Source: Steinernema hermaphroditum (lineage: Eukaryota; Nematoda; Chromadorea; Rhabditida; Steinernematidae). From it: a DNA stretch of 64,000 nucleotides. The stretch is from positions 2,418,001-2,482,000 of the forward strand of contig CM059621.1 of the NCBI GenBank assembly GCA_030435675.1. Direction: 5' to 3'. Positions 47,965-56,261 of the stretch are shown here, piece by piece; positions within the stretch are counted from its first letter, which is position 1; the number at the start of each line of letters is the position of its first letter. The translations under genes and the position numbers were made by a program. The notes under the pieces were generated by a model. It saw only the letters and a list, made by a program, of their open reading frames with translations. It was not told where the DNA came from and did not search any database.

Positions 47965-48482
47965 ATACTAATATTCAGCATGTGGGTTATAAGATCCAAT
48001 TTGAAGATATGAAACTTTATGTCGGTGAGGTGGAACTCTTGGATAGTGTATCGTTGGCTTTGGAGAAAACATTAGCTGCAGGTCATCAAGTTCGATATCC
48101 CATAAAAAATGTACAAATGCGTAGTTTTCATATTCCAGCGGGAGCTTATCCTGACTCTCGTATTGATCTTGACTATGAAAATGACAGTTATGTTCGCAGT
48201 TTTGTGCAATTGTATGAGGGCTTGAGTCTCGCAGATAAGAATATATCAATGGGTATTACAATGGCAAACTACAAGGACGATTTTAATTTTTACGTGTTTA
48301 ACATTAGTCCGAATTGTGATGATGATAATTTTGACCTTATTCGAGCAGGCACCACTTCCCTAAGAATGGAATTTAACAAGTCCATTCCAATAGGAGGTGT
48401 AACTGTAATTGTATACTCTGAGTTCCAAAACATTTTGAGCATTGATTCTAATCGTGTTGTATCGATGGATACTAGTATCTAA
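47965..48482 (+). pseudogene. Maverick major capsid protein, C-terminal part
   Basis: The frame reads YKIQFEDMKLYVGEVELLDS, then FNFYVFNISPNCDDDNFDLI and SLRMEFNKSIPIGGVTVIVY. These resemble the C-terminal half of the double-jelly-roll major capsid protein of Polintons, including the final V-Y-S/A-E-F strand followed by I-D-x-N-R. It has no start codon of its own and directly follows the polymerase fragment in another frame, so a deletion fused the two genes. The usual middle of the capsid protein (between HIPAG and YPDSRIDLDY) also seems missing. The assignment rests on remembered family patterns. Confidence 0.65.
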
Positions 48483-48487
48483 TAAAG

Positions 48488-48991
48488 ATGAATACCTGAC
48501 AGATTGATAATATTCTGTCTGATGATCAATATAGTCAGAAATATTTCGCTGGGGTCTATTTTCGTGATTTACTGAGGACTTTGACACCTAAGAAACTATC
48601 ACGCTATTCGTTAATTGTGAACACGGATTATTGTAAGAATTCTGGTCTACATTGGGTAGGCTTGTTTGTGCAAAGAGATAAGAGAAATAGTCTGACTCTC
48701 TGTTATTATTTTGACAGTCTAGGAGGTGAACCCTTACCTGAAGTTTTGCAATTTTTAAAACGCTTACATTCTCGTTTTATATTGACATACAACAAGATTC
48801 AGCACCAGAGTGATTTAGCAATTACGTGTGGAGGATTTTGTGTCTACTTTATTTGTGAAATGAGTCGGAAAAAGAGTTTCGAAGCCATAATCAGTAAATT
48901 CTTGTCAACGAATAATGACGACGATTTTATTGTAAATTATATGCATAGTGTGCATGGTTTTGACTTGTCTGAGTGCAATTTAATTTATTGA
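48488..48991 (+). pseudogene. Maverick adenovirus-type cysteine protease with early stop
   Basis: Maturation-protease family (C5/Ulp1-like). The catalytic triad is visible: His in GLHWVGLF, Asp in YYFDSLGG and Cys in TCGGFCVYF, with the Gln-containing QHQSDLA just before the Cys. ATG at 48488 is followed after two codons by an in-frame TGA (48497-48499), then the frame is open to 48991. An alternative would be a downstream start, but the conserved N-terminal part would be lost. Confidence 0.75.
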
Positions 48992-49356
48992 CTATTATTT
49001 TTATAATCTTCGATGTAAATAGCACCATTATCAAATACAGTTATGACACATGTTATTTGTGGATAGGCTGGCATTTCAGACGGGGCATAGGCATTGTAAC
49101 TGTTTGGATGAGCAGATATCGTGTTCTGAATATTTGTCAGTACGTCAGAAAGATTTTGCTTATTGGTCATTTCGCTGCATTTTATTTGCTCATCCTTCTC
49201 ATGCTGTTCGAGTGAATTTACCGTCATCATACAGCATCTATTCTGGTTTTTTTCGTTAAATCGTTTACTTTTCTGGTGAATATTACGTACGTGTCTCTGA
49301 AGACTGTCTTTTCGACTAAACTCTTTCATACAGAGAGAAGAGAAGAGAAAGAACAA
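48985..49356 (-). CDS. C2H2 zinc-finger-like ORF in the Maverick
   Basis: The frame contains CMKEFSRKDSLQRHVRNIH, the second half of a C2H2 finger (one Cys plus both His). The partner Cys expected three residues upstream is absent, so either an upstream exon is missing or the finger is broken. The C-terminal part ends in VFDNGAIYIEDYKNNSQ. It is convergent with the protease gene and overlaps its end by 7 bases. Its function is unknown, and it may be element-encoded DNA-binding cargo. Confidence 0.45.
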   Translation of the reverse strand: MFFLFSSLCMKEFSRKDSLQRHVRNIHQKSKRFNEKNQNRCCMMTVNSLEQHEKDEQIKCSEMTNKQNLSDVLTNIQNTISAHPNSYNAYAPSEMPAYPQITCVITVFDNGAIYIEDYKNNSQ

Positions 49357-49547
49357 GAGAACATGGATTTCCTCTTTTCATGATGGGTTTCCTTCTCGGA
49401 TATTGTCAGCGATGAGGAAAGAGAAGAAGTCAGAGCACCAGGAGGAATAGCCATCTCGTACGAATACACTAGCACAAATGAAGGAGAAATTTATTATGTA
49501 AAGGGCGGGTATAAACATAGAGTGCGATATTATTATAAACATACATG

Positions 49548-50462
49548 TCACGATCTCAATGCTGACACTTGTCTAAGTAAACGAGGATAGAATAATAGGG
49601 AGGGATAGTTAGGTAGCGTGGGTACAATATTAATGAGTGGGTGATCAGGAAAATAGACAGGATATTCAATGAACAAGCAGTCATAGAATAAGGATATTCG
49701 GATATAGTAGATAGAAAAAGGGTGTTTAATACAATAAGTGTTATGTTTCCTGTTATATAGTCTAATACACAAATTTTGTAATCCATCCTCTGCAGGAGTA
49801 GGGATACAATAGTAGATGTTTTTCGGTGATGTCATATTTGTGAAATTTTCAATAAATCTTTTTATTTGTAGTGTGCTGAAGTAAAATGTATCGTTGTTGA
49901 TTTTAGTATTATGACATGAGAATACGTCTAGGTGTTTTTCAAGAGTACCGCTCAAGAGTTTTCTTACGTTACTATCCGTAAAAGTTACATGATCAAGATC
50001 TAGGGAACGTAATTTCGGGTATTTGAATAGTGTAAGTACAAATGCGAAATCAATAAATGTTGATTGAGTAACTTCAACTTTTTTAAATTCGGTTTTAAAT
50101 GTTAGTTTTTTAAAAAATGGTTGGTCTTTTATTGTTATAGTTTCACCTTTAAGAAAATCTGGAATAACACATTCTAGATCCATGGATACACCTTCGCGAA
50201 TAATTAACTCTTGGACGTGCGTCTTGGAATATTCGGTTAATTCAGTAAGATTATAGTTAACTGGTCCTATGGGCTTTTCGACTATGAATTTCCTATGATC
50301 AGTGTAGAAGTAACATATAGCAGGGGTGTATTTAATCACATATTCTGAGGCTACGTTTTTGAAGTGCTTCGATGTGTATTTAAATTTAGTTATATCCTTC
50401 CGTGGTAAGTACTCAAAAATTTTAAAAATTATCTCATTAGGGACATTACTGATTGTGGCCAT
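49548..50462 (-). CDS. F-box protein carried by the Maverick
   Basis: An intact 304-codon frame. Residues ~5-45 form an F-box (VPNEIIFKIFEYLPRKDITK, then FKYTSKHFKNVA), which in SCF ubiquitin ligases binds Skp1. The rest has a leucine-rich-repeat-like flavour (KYPKLRSLDLDHVTFTDSNV) typical of nematode F-box proteins that bind substrates with a C-terminal domain such as FTH/DUF38; I cannot assign the exact class. It is the only large undamaged gene in the element. Its ATG (50462) lies ~20 bases downstream of an inverted duplicate of the polymerase leader and intron (50481-50865). It is AT-rich like the rest of the element. Confidence 0.85.
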   Translation of the reverse strand: MATISNVPNEIIFKIFEYLPRKDITKFKYTSKHFKNVASEYVIKYTPAICYFYTDHRKFIVEKPIGPVNYNLTELTEYSKTHVQELIIREGVSMDLECVIPDFLKGETITIKDQPFFKKLTFKTEFKKVEVTQSTFIDFAFVLTLFKYPKLRSLDLDHVTFTDSNVRKLLSGTLEKHLDVFSCHNTKINNDTFYFSTLQIKRFIENFTNMTSPKNIYYCIPTPAEDGLQNLCIRLYNRKHNTYCIKHPFSIYYIRISLFYDCLFIEYPVYFPDHPLINIVPTLPNYPSLLFYPRLLRQVSALRS

Positions 50463-50480
50463 ATTAAAATGTTGTCCTTG

Positions 50481-50865
50481 AAGATAGCTAGATGTGAAGA
50501 TGGTCGGTAGTTTGAATGCGAGGTTGTGTTATCTGTAAATAAACAATTGGGATGTAACATGAGATTCTGTGGATACTTACGATAGTTAGTGTCTAAACCG
50601 CTTAAGATAACTGGGTTGGAGTCAAAGTAGACGACGGAGTTGGAATCGTTGAAGGTGACAGAGTCGGAGTCAAAGTAGACGACGAAGTTGGAATCGTTGA
50701 AGGTGACAGAGTTGGAGCCAAAGTAAACGACGGAGTCGGAGTCGAAGCAGACGATAGTGTTGAGGAAGTGGTTCAGAATACCCTTTTATGCACCCTCCTC
50801 TTTTGGACGTCTGGTAGGTATTTTGTAACTTTTGCGTTACGGTAGGCAAACAATCGCTTATGACA
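50481..50865 (-). repeat. internal inverted copy of the Maverick left end and polymerase leader
   Basis: Reverse complement of ~43016-43331: the inner part of the TIR, the 51-bp minisatellite (expanded here by about one unit), the intron GTAAGTATCCACAGAATCTC to TTTATTTACAG, and the first bases of the following exon (CATCTTCACATCTAGCTATC). It ends ~20 bases before the F-box ATG and supplies that gene with a TIR-proximal promoter region and a spliced leader. Confidence 0.88.
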
Positions 50866-50869
50866 GGGT

Positions 50870-51437
50870 TTCCTTGCAGGAGATGACGATTGTGAACCAT
50901 TCTCTTAGTAGTATCTTTGCTGTTCCATAGCACCTCGAAAGCTTCAATGGTTGACATCTCAGCAGATTCCTTCGTGTACACTTTCTGCATAAATATCCTC
51001 AGGGATTTCTTGCAGGAGGTGACGATTGTGAACCATTCTCTTAGTAGTATCTTTGCTGAAATTGTCGCTTTCAAAAGATAATTACGGTCAACTTCACATC
51101 TCGATGGTTGGATAAGAGGTGTTTCATAGCTTCCTTCGTATGAAGAAGAAGAGACGTTCGTATGACAGGATGAGGAAGCGAAGATTCGCTGGTGTATGTA
51201 AAAGAATTCTGAAATTGGGAATTGTTTAAAGGATTATGGTAAGGACTTACTTAAAATTGTAGGAATTTCTCGAACTGGTGGATGGATACCTGAAGGAATG
51301 GATACTTGCAAGAATTTTTGCAGGTTGTTATTATGCTTATGGAATTGTTTAAAGCGATACATGTTTCGCATCGCAATACCATTAAAGCGATACGGTTTTT
51401 CTTTTGAAAGTGATGCTGTGAAGTGATGCTTAAACAT
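50870..51437 (-). CDS. possible multi-exon gene of unknown function in the Maverick
   Basis: On the minus strand a start (51437, MFKHHFTASLSKEKPYRF) is followed by an intron with good GTAAGT and TTTCAG sites (about 51246-51205). A long frame then runs through RCEVDRNYLLKATIS and beyond. A 48-bp direct repeat (50874-50921 and 51011-51058, TTCTCTTAGTAGTATCTTTG) lies in its 3' half in different frames, and the frame runs into the inverted TIR copy. I do not recognise the product. It may be a truncated element gene. Confidence 0.35.
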
Positions 51438-51442
51438 AAAAG

Positions 51443-51673
51443 ATGTCAGATTTAAGTCACAGATCGGTCGGTTCCTCTATTCTATTCGGAACTTTTCATA
51501 AAAAAGATATTGTATTTGTTTGTCAGGTCGTTCTGGTTTATACGGTTGTGTTTGCTAGTATATTCAACTTAACTTTCCTAGCGAACAAGGAGCGTGAACA
51601 GTTTTGGACGACTTTGCTATTAACTTCGATTGCGCACTTGTTACCAAATCCCAAATTACATGCCTCCGACTGA
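51443..51673 (+). CDS. small Polinton membrane protein
   Basis: 76 codons: a short N-terminus, one hydrophobic segment (VFVCQVVLVYTVVFASIFNL), then LLLTSIAHLLPNPKL. Polintons of animals often carry a small single-span protein ending in a similar L-P-N-P-K motif just ahead of a structural gene. The stop overlaps the start of the next gene (ATG 51660) by 14 bases, as in compact viral genomes. No damage is seen. Confidence 0.55.
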   Translation: MSDLSHRSVGSSILFGTFHKKDIVFVCQVVLVYTVVFASIFNLTFLANKEREQFWTTLLLTSIAHLLPNPKLHASD

Positions 51674-52403
51674 AGATACGTTCTATTTGACTATTCCGAG
51701 TAACACTAATGAAAATAATACTCCGGCACACTCTCTAACGCATTTACCGTCATGCTTGAGGTTGGATAGTGAAGAATGGGAATGTGGTCTTGCAGAAATC
51801 ATTTATACGTATAGCTGGCCAAATATTCGCAAAGATGAAACGATTACTGTGTATTATACGGATAATACTTCTGCTAAATTTCCCGTTCATGCCGGGCAGT
51901 ATAGTAGTGTTGAAGAGCTGCTTGACATGCTAAACAGTGTATTGAACCTAAAGAAGAAGAAGAAGAGACTACGTAAACGAAATGTTGAAGAAGAGGATTA
52001 CGAAGATTATAAAACTATCAAAGGACGAAACGTCAGTGTTATTAAGAAAGAGAAGATCCAAGTACCTATTCGGGGCGAACCTTATCGAGGTCCCAAAACC
52101 AAAAAAGTTAAAACGACCAATTTAGGACAGATAAAAGACTTGGAACAGAGCAGTGTTGGAGAAGAAGAAAAAGGACCTACAGTGTTGGAACCCCAGAAAT
52201 TCACAGCCAGTAAAGATGAGTCCGATCTCAACTGGGTTCTGGAACATATTGATCAGAATAGCAACGGTTCTGACATTTACGTGAAATACTCAACATATAA
52301 GAAACTTTTGGAAATGATAGACGACGGAGTTGGAGTCGAAGCAGACGATAGTTTTCCCTTTTATGCACCCTCCTCTTTTGGACGTCTGGTAGGTATTTTG
52401 TAA
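51660..52403 (+). pseudogene. minor-capsid-like Polinton protein, 3' end replaced by TIR
   Basis: Begins MPPTEDTFYLTIPSNTNENN and contains EWECGLAEIIYTYSWPNIRK, the W-E-x-G-L-A-E-I signature of the Polinton minor structural protein. A Lys/Arg/Glu-rich linker follows (LKKKKKRLRKRNVEEE). From ~52320 the frame reads through leader and TIR sequence (GVEADDSFPFYAPSSFG) to a stop at 52403, so the native C-terminus has been deleted. Confidence 0.65.
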
Positions 52404-52856
52404 CTTTTGCGTTACGGTAGGCAAACAATCGCTTATGATATATGCCGCCTTCGGGAAGTGTGAATAGCAACCTTGACTGTGATCTGTTTCCTTGTGTAAA
52501 CAGTGTCTGTGTGCAAGCTTGCCTGATGTTGCGCCGTCGCGTGTGGTATTGCAAACAAATTCGAAAAAACAAACGCTTGCTTTTCAAATAATTTATTGGT
52601 AGTACTCAACATGGTTTCATCATTTATCGCTATAGATTTCGTCACTTCTCGCAATTGGGTTCATGATCTAAAAAATGCATGTTTTTCCTTATGTAAACAT
52701 TACCGTTGCATGACGTTTGCAAACAGTCACAGTTCATCGCCGGTTGTTGTTTGCTCTTCTTCTCCATCCATCAAGTATTGTTTCCTCATAGACTAAAAAA
52801 AGGGGGGGAAAAGCCCCTACAAAAAAAGGGGGGGGGGGAGAACCTCCCATACTACT
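52356..52856 (-). repeat. Maverick right terminal inverted repeat
   Basis: 501 bp, reverse complement of the left TIR (42602-43076) and ending CCTCCCATACTACT next to the GTGGTC duplication. Homology extends inward to ~52320 in the leader sequence (ACGGAGTTGGAGTCGAAGC), apart from a ~22-bp gap relative to the left end. Confidence 0.9.
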
Positions 52857-53453
52857 GTGGTCCCGCAACGATCTCCCTCAATGGCAGGAAACTACGGTAG
52901 ATTTACATAAAATGACCTGTTTACCAGTGCTGTCGGATTTCGGATTTCGGATCGGATTTCTCGGATCGGATTTTTCGGATTTCGGATTCGGATATCCGAA
53001 AAGTCGGATTCGGATTCGGATTTCGGATTCGGATTATCCGAAGTGTCGGATTCGGATTCGGATTTCGGATTCGGATTTGCGAGTTTCAATCCGATCCGAC
53101 AGCACTGCTGTTTACCCCATTTTTCTCGGCTGGGGGGGGGGTAAATGGGGGTCTAATCGATAGAGCTCGCCTAGCTCTATGCAGCAGTACATAGAAATTA
53201 CTATGTTTCATTGGCGGATTTCGCCTAAGAGGTTGACTTTTGTGGAAAAATCGTCAATTTGCCTTATGTTTTGCAATATGATCATTTATCAAGCCACGTA
53301 CTGTCGGGTAGACCCCTTTATGCCTACCCCAGCCGAGAAAAAAGGAGTAAACTGGCCATTTTTACTGTAAACTGCCCACAAATCCACCGTATTTTACACT
53401 CCCACGCGACCGTCGCGGTACATTGCGAATTCAGGGATTTCGTTGCGGGACCA
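52857..53453. mobile_element. nematode MITE with long inverted arms, hit by two other elements
   Basis: The left end GGTCCCGCAACGATCTCCCT and the right end AGGGATTTCGTTGCGGGACC (to ~53453) are inverted repeats. Further inside, GTTTACCCCATTTTTCTCGG (53110) pairs with CCGAGAAAAAAGGAGTAAAC (53332-53351). The Maverick sits at the left tip and a hAT-type MITE (52925-53107) in the left arm. This pattern is common among non-coding foldback repeats of rhabditid genomes. Confidence 0.75.
52925..53107. mobile_element. hAT-type MITE with TCGGAT satellite interior
   Basis: 183 bp with 14-bp inverted tips CAGTGCTGTCGGAT and ATCCGACAGCACTG, flanked by the 8-bp duplication CTGTTTAC (52917-52924 and 53108-53115). 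The interior is a degenerate TCGGATT array. TSD length and CAGTG tips fit the hAT superfamily. Confidence 0.85.
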
Positions 53454-53931
53454 TAATCGACCCACCGCTTGCCCACCCCTGCTTTGATTCATGAAGTAAA
53501 ATCGTGAAATCGTGAAAAAAAATCTTTAACATTAAACTTTGTTTGTTTTTTTATTTTTATTTATTTGTGTGTTTTTTAACATTATCAAAAGTTAGATAAC
53601 GAACGACCATATTCAATGTGATTAGGTGCAAATGTCGTGGTGCGCTGGGACATGCATAATGCAATAGCGACAGCTGCGCATAATGTAGTTGCGCGGGCCA
53701 GAATTGGCGCCGCTGAATGTTGGTTAATCACTTGTGCGGGAGCGCTCGCCGTTGGCGGTCGCTCCTATCCTATTTGGTGCCACCCAATAAACATCTAAGC
53801 CTCCGAATCCTAGACACGACCTAGAGTCACGACACAAATTGGTTTGTTTATATCCAGTTAGAATTTGTACTTTCCTCGTAACCAACGTTCTGTTGCATTA
53901 TATCACCTGCAACCTACAAGACTATCATCTT
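53454..53931. other. intergenic, no gene recognised
   Basis: T-rich stretch at 53531-53580. No coding signal. Confidence 0.5.
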
Positions 53932-53940
53932 CTTCTGATG

Positions 53941-54299
53941 GTTGTTGACACATGTGAGTCCCGGCACGTGACTCCCAGACATTTGATTCCCAGACATTTG
54001 AGTCCCGGACATTTGAGTCCCAGACATTTGACTCCCAGATAATTGAGTTCCGAACATTTGAGTGCCGGACACAGAGCTCCGACGAAACGTTTGAGTTAGA
54101 GTTAACTTCTTCTTATTTGCTCATCAATTTGATACTTCATAATTCACGTTTGACGTTTCTGTCATTTGCACATGTTACTGTTTCGTCGGAGCTCTGAGTC
54201 CGGGACACAAATGTCTGAGACTCAAATGCCTTGGACTCAAGTGCCGGGACTGAAATGTCCGGGACTTAGTATGTGCCGGAACTCAAATGTCTCAACAAC
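53941..54299. mobile_element. Mutator-like MITE with tandem 14-15 bp motif in inverted arms
   Basis: 359 bp flanked by the 9-bp duplication CTTCTGATG (53932-53940 and 54300-54308). Tips GTTGTTGACACATGTGAGTC and, in reverse, GTTGTTGAGACATTTGAGTT. Each arm is an array of ACATTTGAGTCCCGG-like units, inverted in the right arm, and an inner pair AGCTCCGACGAAAC / GTTTCGTCGGAGCT closes the hairpin. A 9-bp duplication fits Mutator-like elements. Confidence 0.8.
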
Positions 54300-54452
54300 C
54301 TTCTGATGCATATATCATAGAAATGTCCATAATGCTACTGTCATTTATTTGGTCACAATACCTCAGCAGAACTAACCTCACGCAGTAATACATTTTCTAC
54401 ATATCCTTTCACAAAACATCACAGATCGACTTGTTCAGTTAACTCACACCGA

Positions 54453-54763
54453 CTATCGAATAAGGTTTGCACCGAAGAGTGTGTACACATGGCGACGTCT
54501 CTCGTCGTTTCGATCGTGTTTCCTCTTGACCGGAGTTCCATTATTTGTGAACAGAACATACGTGCGAGGTCGAAAGAAGTCGGTCATAACATTTGTGCTC
54601 ATATCGCCTGAAAAAAGGTATTAATTAAATGATAAGCAGAACGGACTTCTTTACTTCTCTGCTGTGTAAGAGCCTTTAGCATATCAGTGTACAAAGAGAA
54701 AGTATTGGCTGAAGAAGATAGCAGCAGGAGAAGAGAAACAACAAGCGACAGGCCGGTTCTCAT
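54453..54763 (-). CDS. small secreted peptide precursor, two exons
   Basis: 87 aa. Exon 1 (54763-54655) begins MRTGLSLVVSLLLLLSSSAN, a clear signal peptide. An intron of 47 bases (GTAAAG to TTTTTTCAG) is followed by exon 2 (54607-54453), which keeps the frame: TDFFRPRTYVLFTNNG, then a basic stretch PVKRKHDRNDERRRH and YTLFGANLIR before the stop. The basic KRK and RRR clusters could be processing sites, so a neuropeptide-like or peptide-hormone precursor is possible. No known family is recognised. Confidence 0.6.
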
Positions 54764-55531
54764 CTTGAAAGACGAATGAATGTGTCCCGTGGTCCCTGAG
54801 CCCTTAATTAGCTGGAAGATCCCCGGAAAATGTCACGACTTGTCACGGCGTCGTCGTAATTAGAAAACAAAAATTTGTCATGTGCGTGCAGAAGGTGCAA
54901 AGGTCACGCGAACGATGAGTAATGACCATCGAGCATGAGCTGAAAGGTCGGAAAATAACGATTGCAGCTGGCAATAATATATTTGCTATTTGCACCATGA
55001 ATGTGCATAAATTAGATATGTGCTAAATCTGCGTACTTCTTCTGGTTTCAGATTCACCATCTCCTTTGCAAACGACCAGATATGTGTCAAATGCAGAAGG
55101 CGAACTAATTAAATGCCGAACATATGTGTTTGCCGTTGCTTGTTGTTTGTTCTCAAGAAAATAGGCGCGGCAGATCCTCTTGAGCCCTGTCAAAAAAGTA
55201 AAAACACCTAAAAAGGGGAACTCCTTTTCCGACAGAGGAAACTAATGGCTTGAGGTCTTTGTGTGAGATTTGGTTGCAGGCTTTCAAATAAGGGAGATAT
55301 GAAAATGATTTATGAAATCTTTTCGAAAGCCACATGACACTGGAGACGACAAAGTTACGAAGTTATAGAGCTTCATTGTTATCTATCATTGCTACAACAT
55401 GTCGCACCCTTCGGATTCTTGTTTGATTTGTTGTGTTACGTCCTGCAGTGTGTGTCTCTGTGGGTTTTCAACATCGTTTCAACAATACACTTAGCGAATG
55501 CCCAACCGGCTGGATTGGACTAGCTAGCCCT
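54764..55531. other. intergenic, no gene recognised
   Basis: Upstream region of the small peptide gene. The short minus frame at 55153-55335 matches nothing known. Confidence 0.45.
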
Positions 55532-55900
55532 TCAGACGATTTGTGAACGGCTCACAGCGTGGCCGATCCCATCCATGAGCCGTTCAACCGGGTAGCCAGC
55601 TTGGCTCAGATATTGACGATTTGGAAAGCAATGAGCACAGTGAACATTTCTGGTAACATCCCGTGTTTCCGGAGTGTCCACAAGCTCTAGAGGCTTTCCA
55701 TGGAAGAAAGGGCAATCCAGCTGGATGTTAAAGTTCTGGAATAACTCAAAGCTGTAGTCGAGCCGGTCCCTCGGTTCTACGGCCCGCCTGCTTGGGAGTG
55801 GATGGGTGCAATTTCTAGCACCTGATTCGCCTGCAGTTGTGTAGTAATAGCAACAATGTGTACCATTTGCTTTTGCACTGGCATTGGAAAGATTGAACAC
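55532..55900 (-). CDS. unrecognised Cys-containing open frame
   Basis: An open frame of ~122 codons without a usable ATG near its 5' end (first codon GTG, preceded by a TGA a few codons upstream). It contains GTHCCYYYTTAGESGARNC, FNIQLDCPFFHGKPLELV and NVHCAHCFPNRQYLSQAGY, with seven Cys and charged, non-repetitive composition. It may be an exon of a secreted protein or a gene remnant. I recognise no family. Confidence 0.3.
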   Translation of the reverse strand: MFNLSNASAKANGTHCCYYYTTAGESGARNCTHPLPSRRAVEPRDRLDYSFELFQNFNIQLDCPFFHGKPLELVDTPETRDVTRNVHCAHCFPNRQYLSQAGYPVERLMDGIGHAVSRSQIV

Positions 55901-56261
55901 ATTCCAAAATTTTCACCTGAATCGATTTGGGACCCTGTTTAATCCCAACGAGAAACACATTTTATGGTGAAAAACATTATTGGTACGTTTTGTCCATAAT
56001 AATTGAAGTGTCCTTTCAAAGGCCGAAATTTCCAAAACATTCTAATGTTCTTGAGCCACCTGTTTATCGGCTGATGCGGAGATCATTTGGAAAGAAATGA
56101 CCGCATCTTGCCCTTCATGATTTTGCAATGTCTGATGAAGTACAATTTATTCGTGGGCACTTCAAAACGTCATGAAAACAATCACGTGACCTATGCACGA
56201 AATCAGCCTGTTTACATACACGTCACTCATTACGAACAAAGGGCTTTTTAAAGTCAAGTAA
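55901..56261. other. intergenic, no gene recognised
   Basis: No feature seen. Confidence 0.5.

Larger units (their letters stand above)
43092..47971 (+). pseudogene. Maverick protein-primed DNA polymerase B, broken
   Basis: A leader exon with a 51-bp minisatellite (43092-43230) and a 48-bp intron precede an N-terminal region that is cut by a SINE-like insertion (43566-44081). Polymerase motifs then appear in order: NDNWCLARAIVVGKAIADR, ExoI FDVET (~45294), ExoII YNGGKYDF (~45600), ExoIII YCVNDVRVL (~45980), motif A DITSLYPY (~46655), motif B KLMLNSFWGKFG (~47220) and motif C YTDTDS (~47862). Breaks are a stop at 44618, a frame change at ~45785, stops at 46200-46260, a frame change at ~46520, and a 344-bp insertion between motifs B and C. 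The gene is truncated after motif C and joined to capsid sequence. This is the replicative enzyme of the element and is no longer functional. Confidence 0.9.
42602..52856. mobile_element. Maverick/Polinton virus-like transposon, internally deleted
   Basis: 10.26 kb, bounded by inverted repeats starting AGTAGTATGGGAGGTTCTCC and flanked by the 6-bp target duplication GTGGTC (42596-42601 and 52857-52862), the size typical of Mavericks. Inside are relics of protein-primed DNA polymerase B, major capsid protein and adenovirus-type protease, a small membrane protein, a minor-capsid-like protein, and an intact F-box gene. Retroviral-type integrase and packaging ATPase were not found, and full elements are usually 15-20 kb, so large deletions have occurred. 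The coding part is visibly more AT-rich than the host flanks. It cannot be autonomous. Confidence 0.92.
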
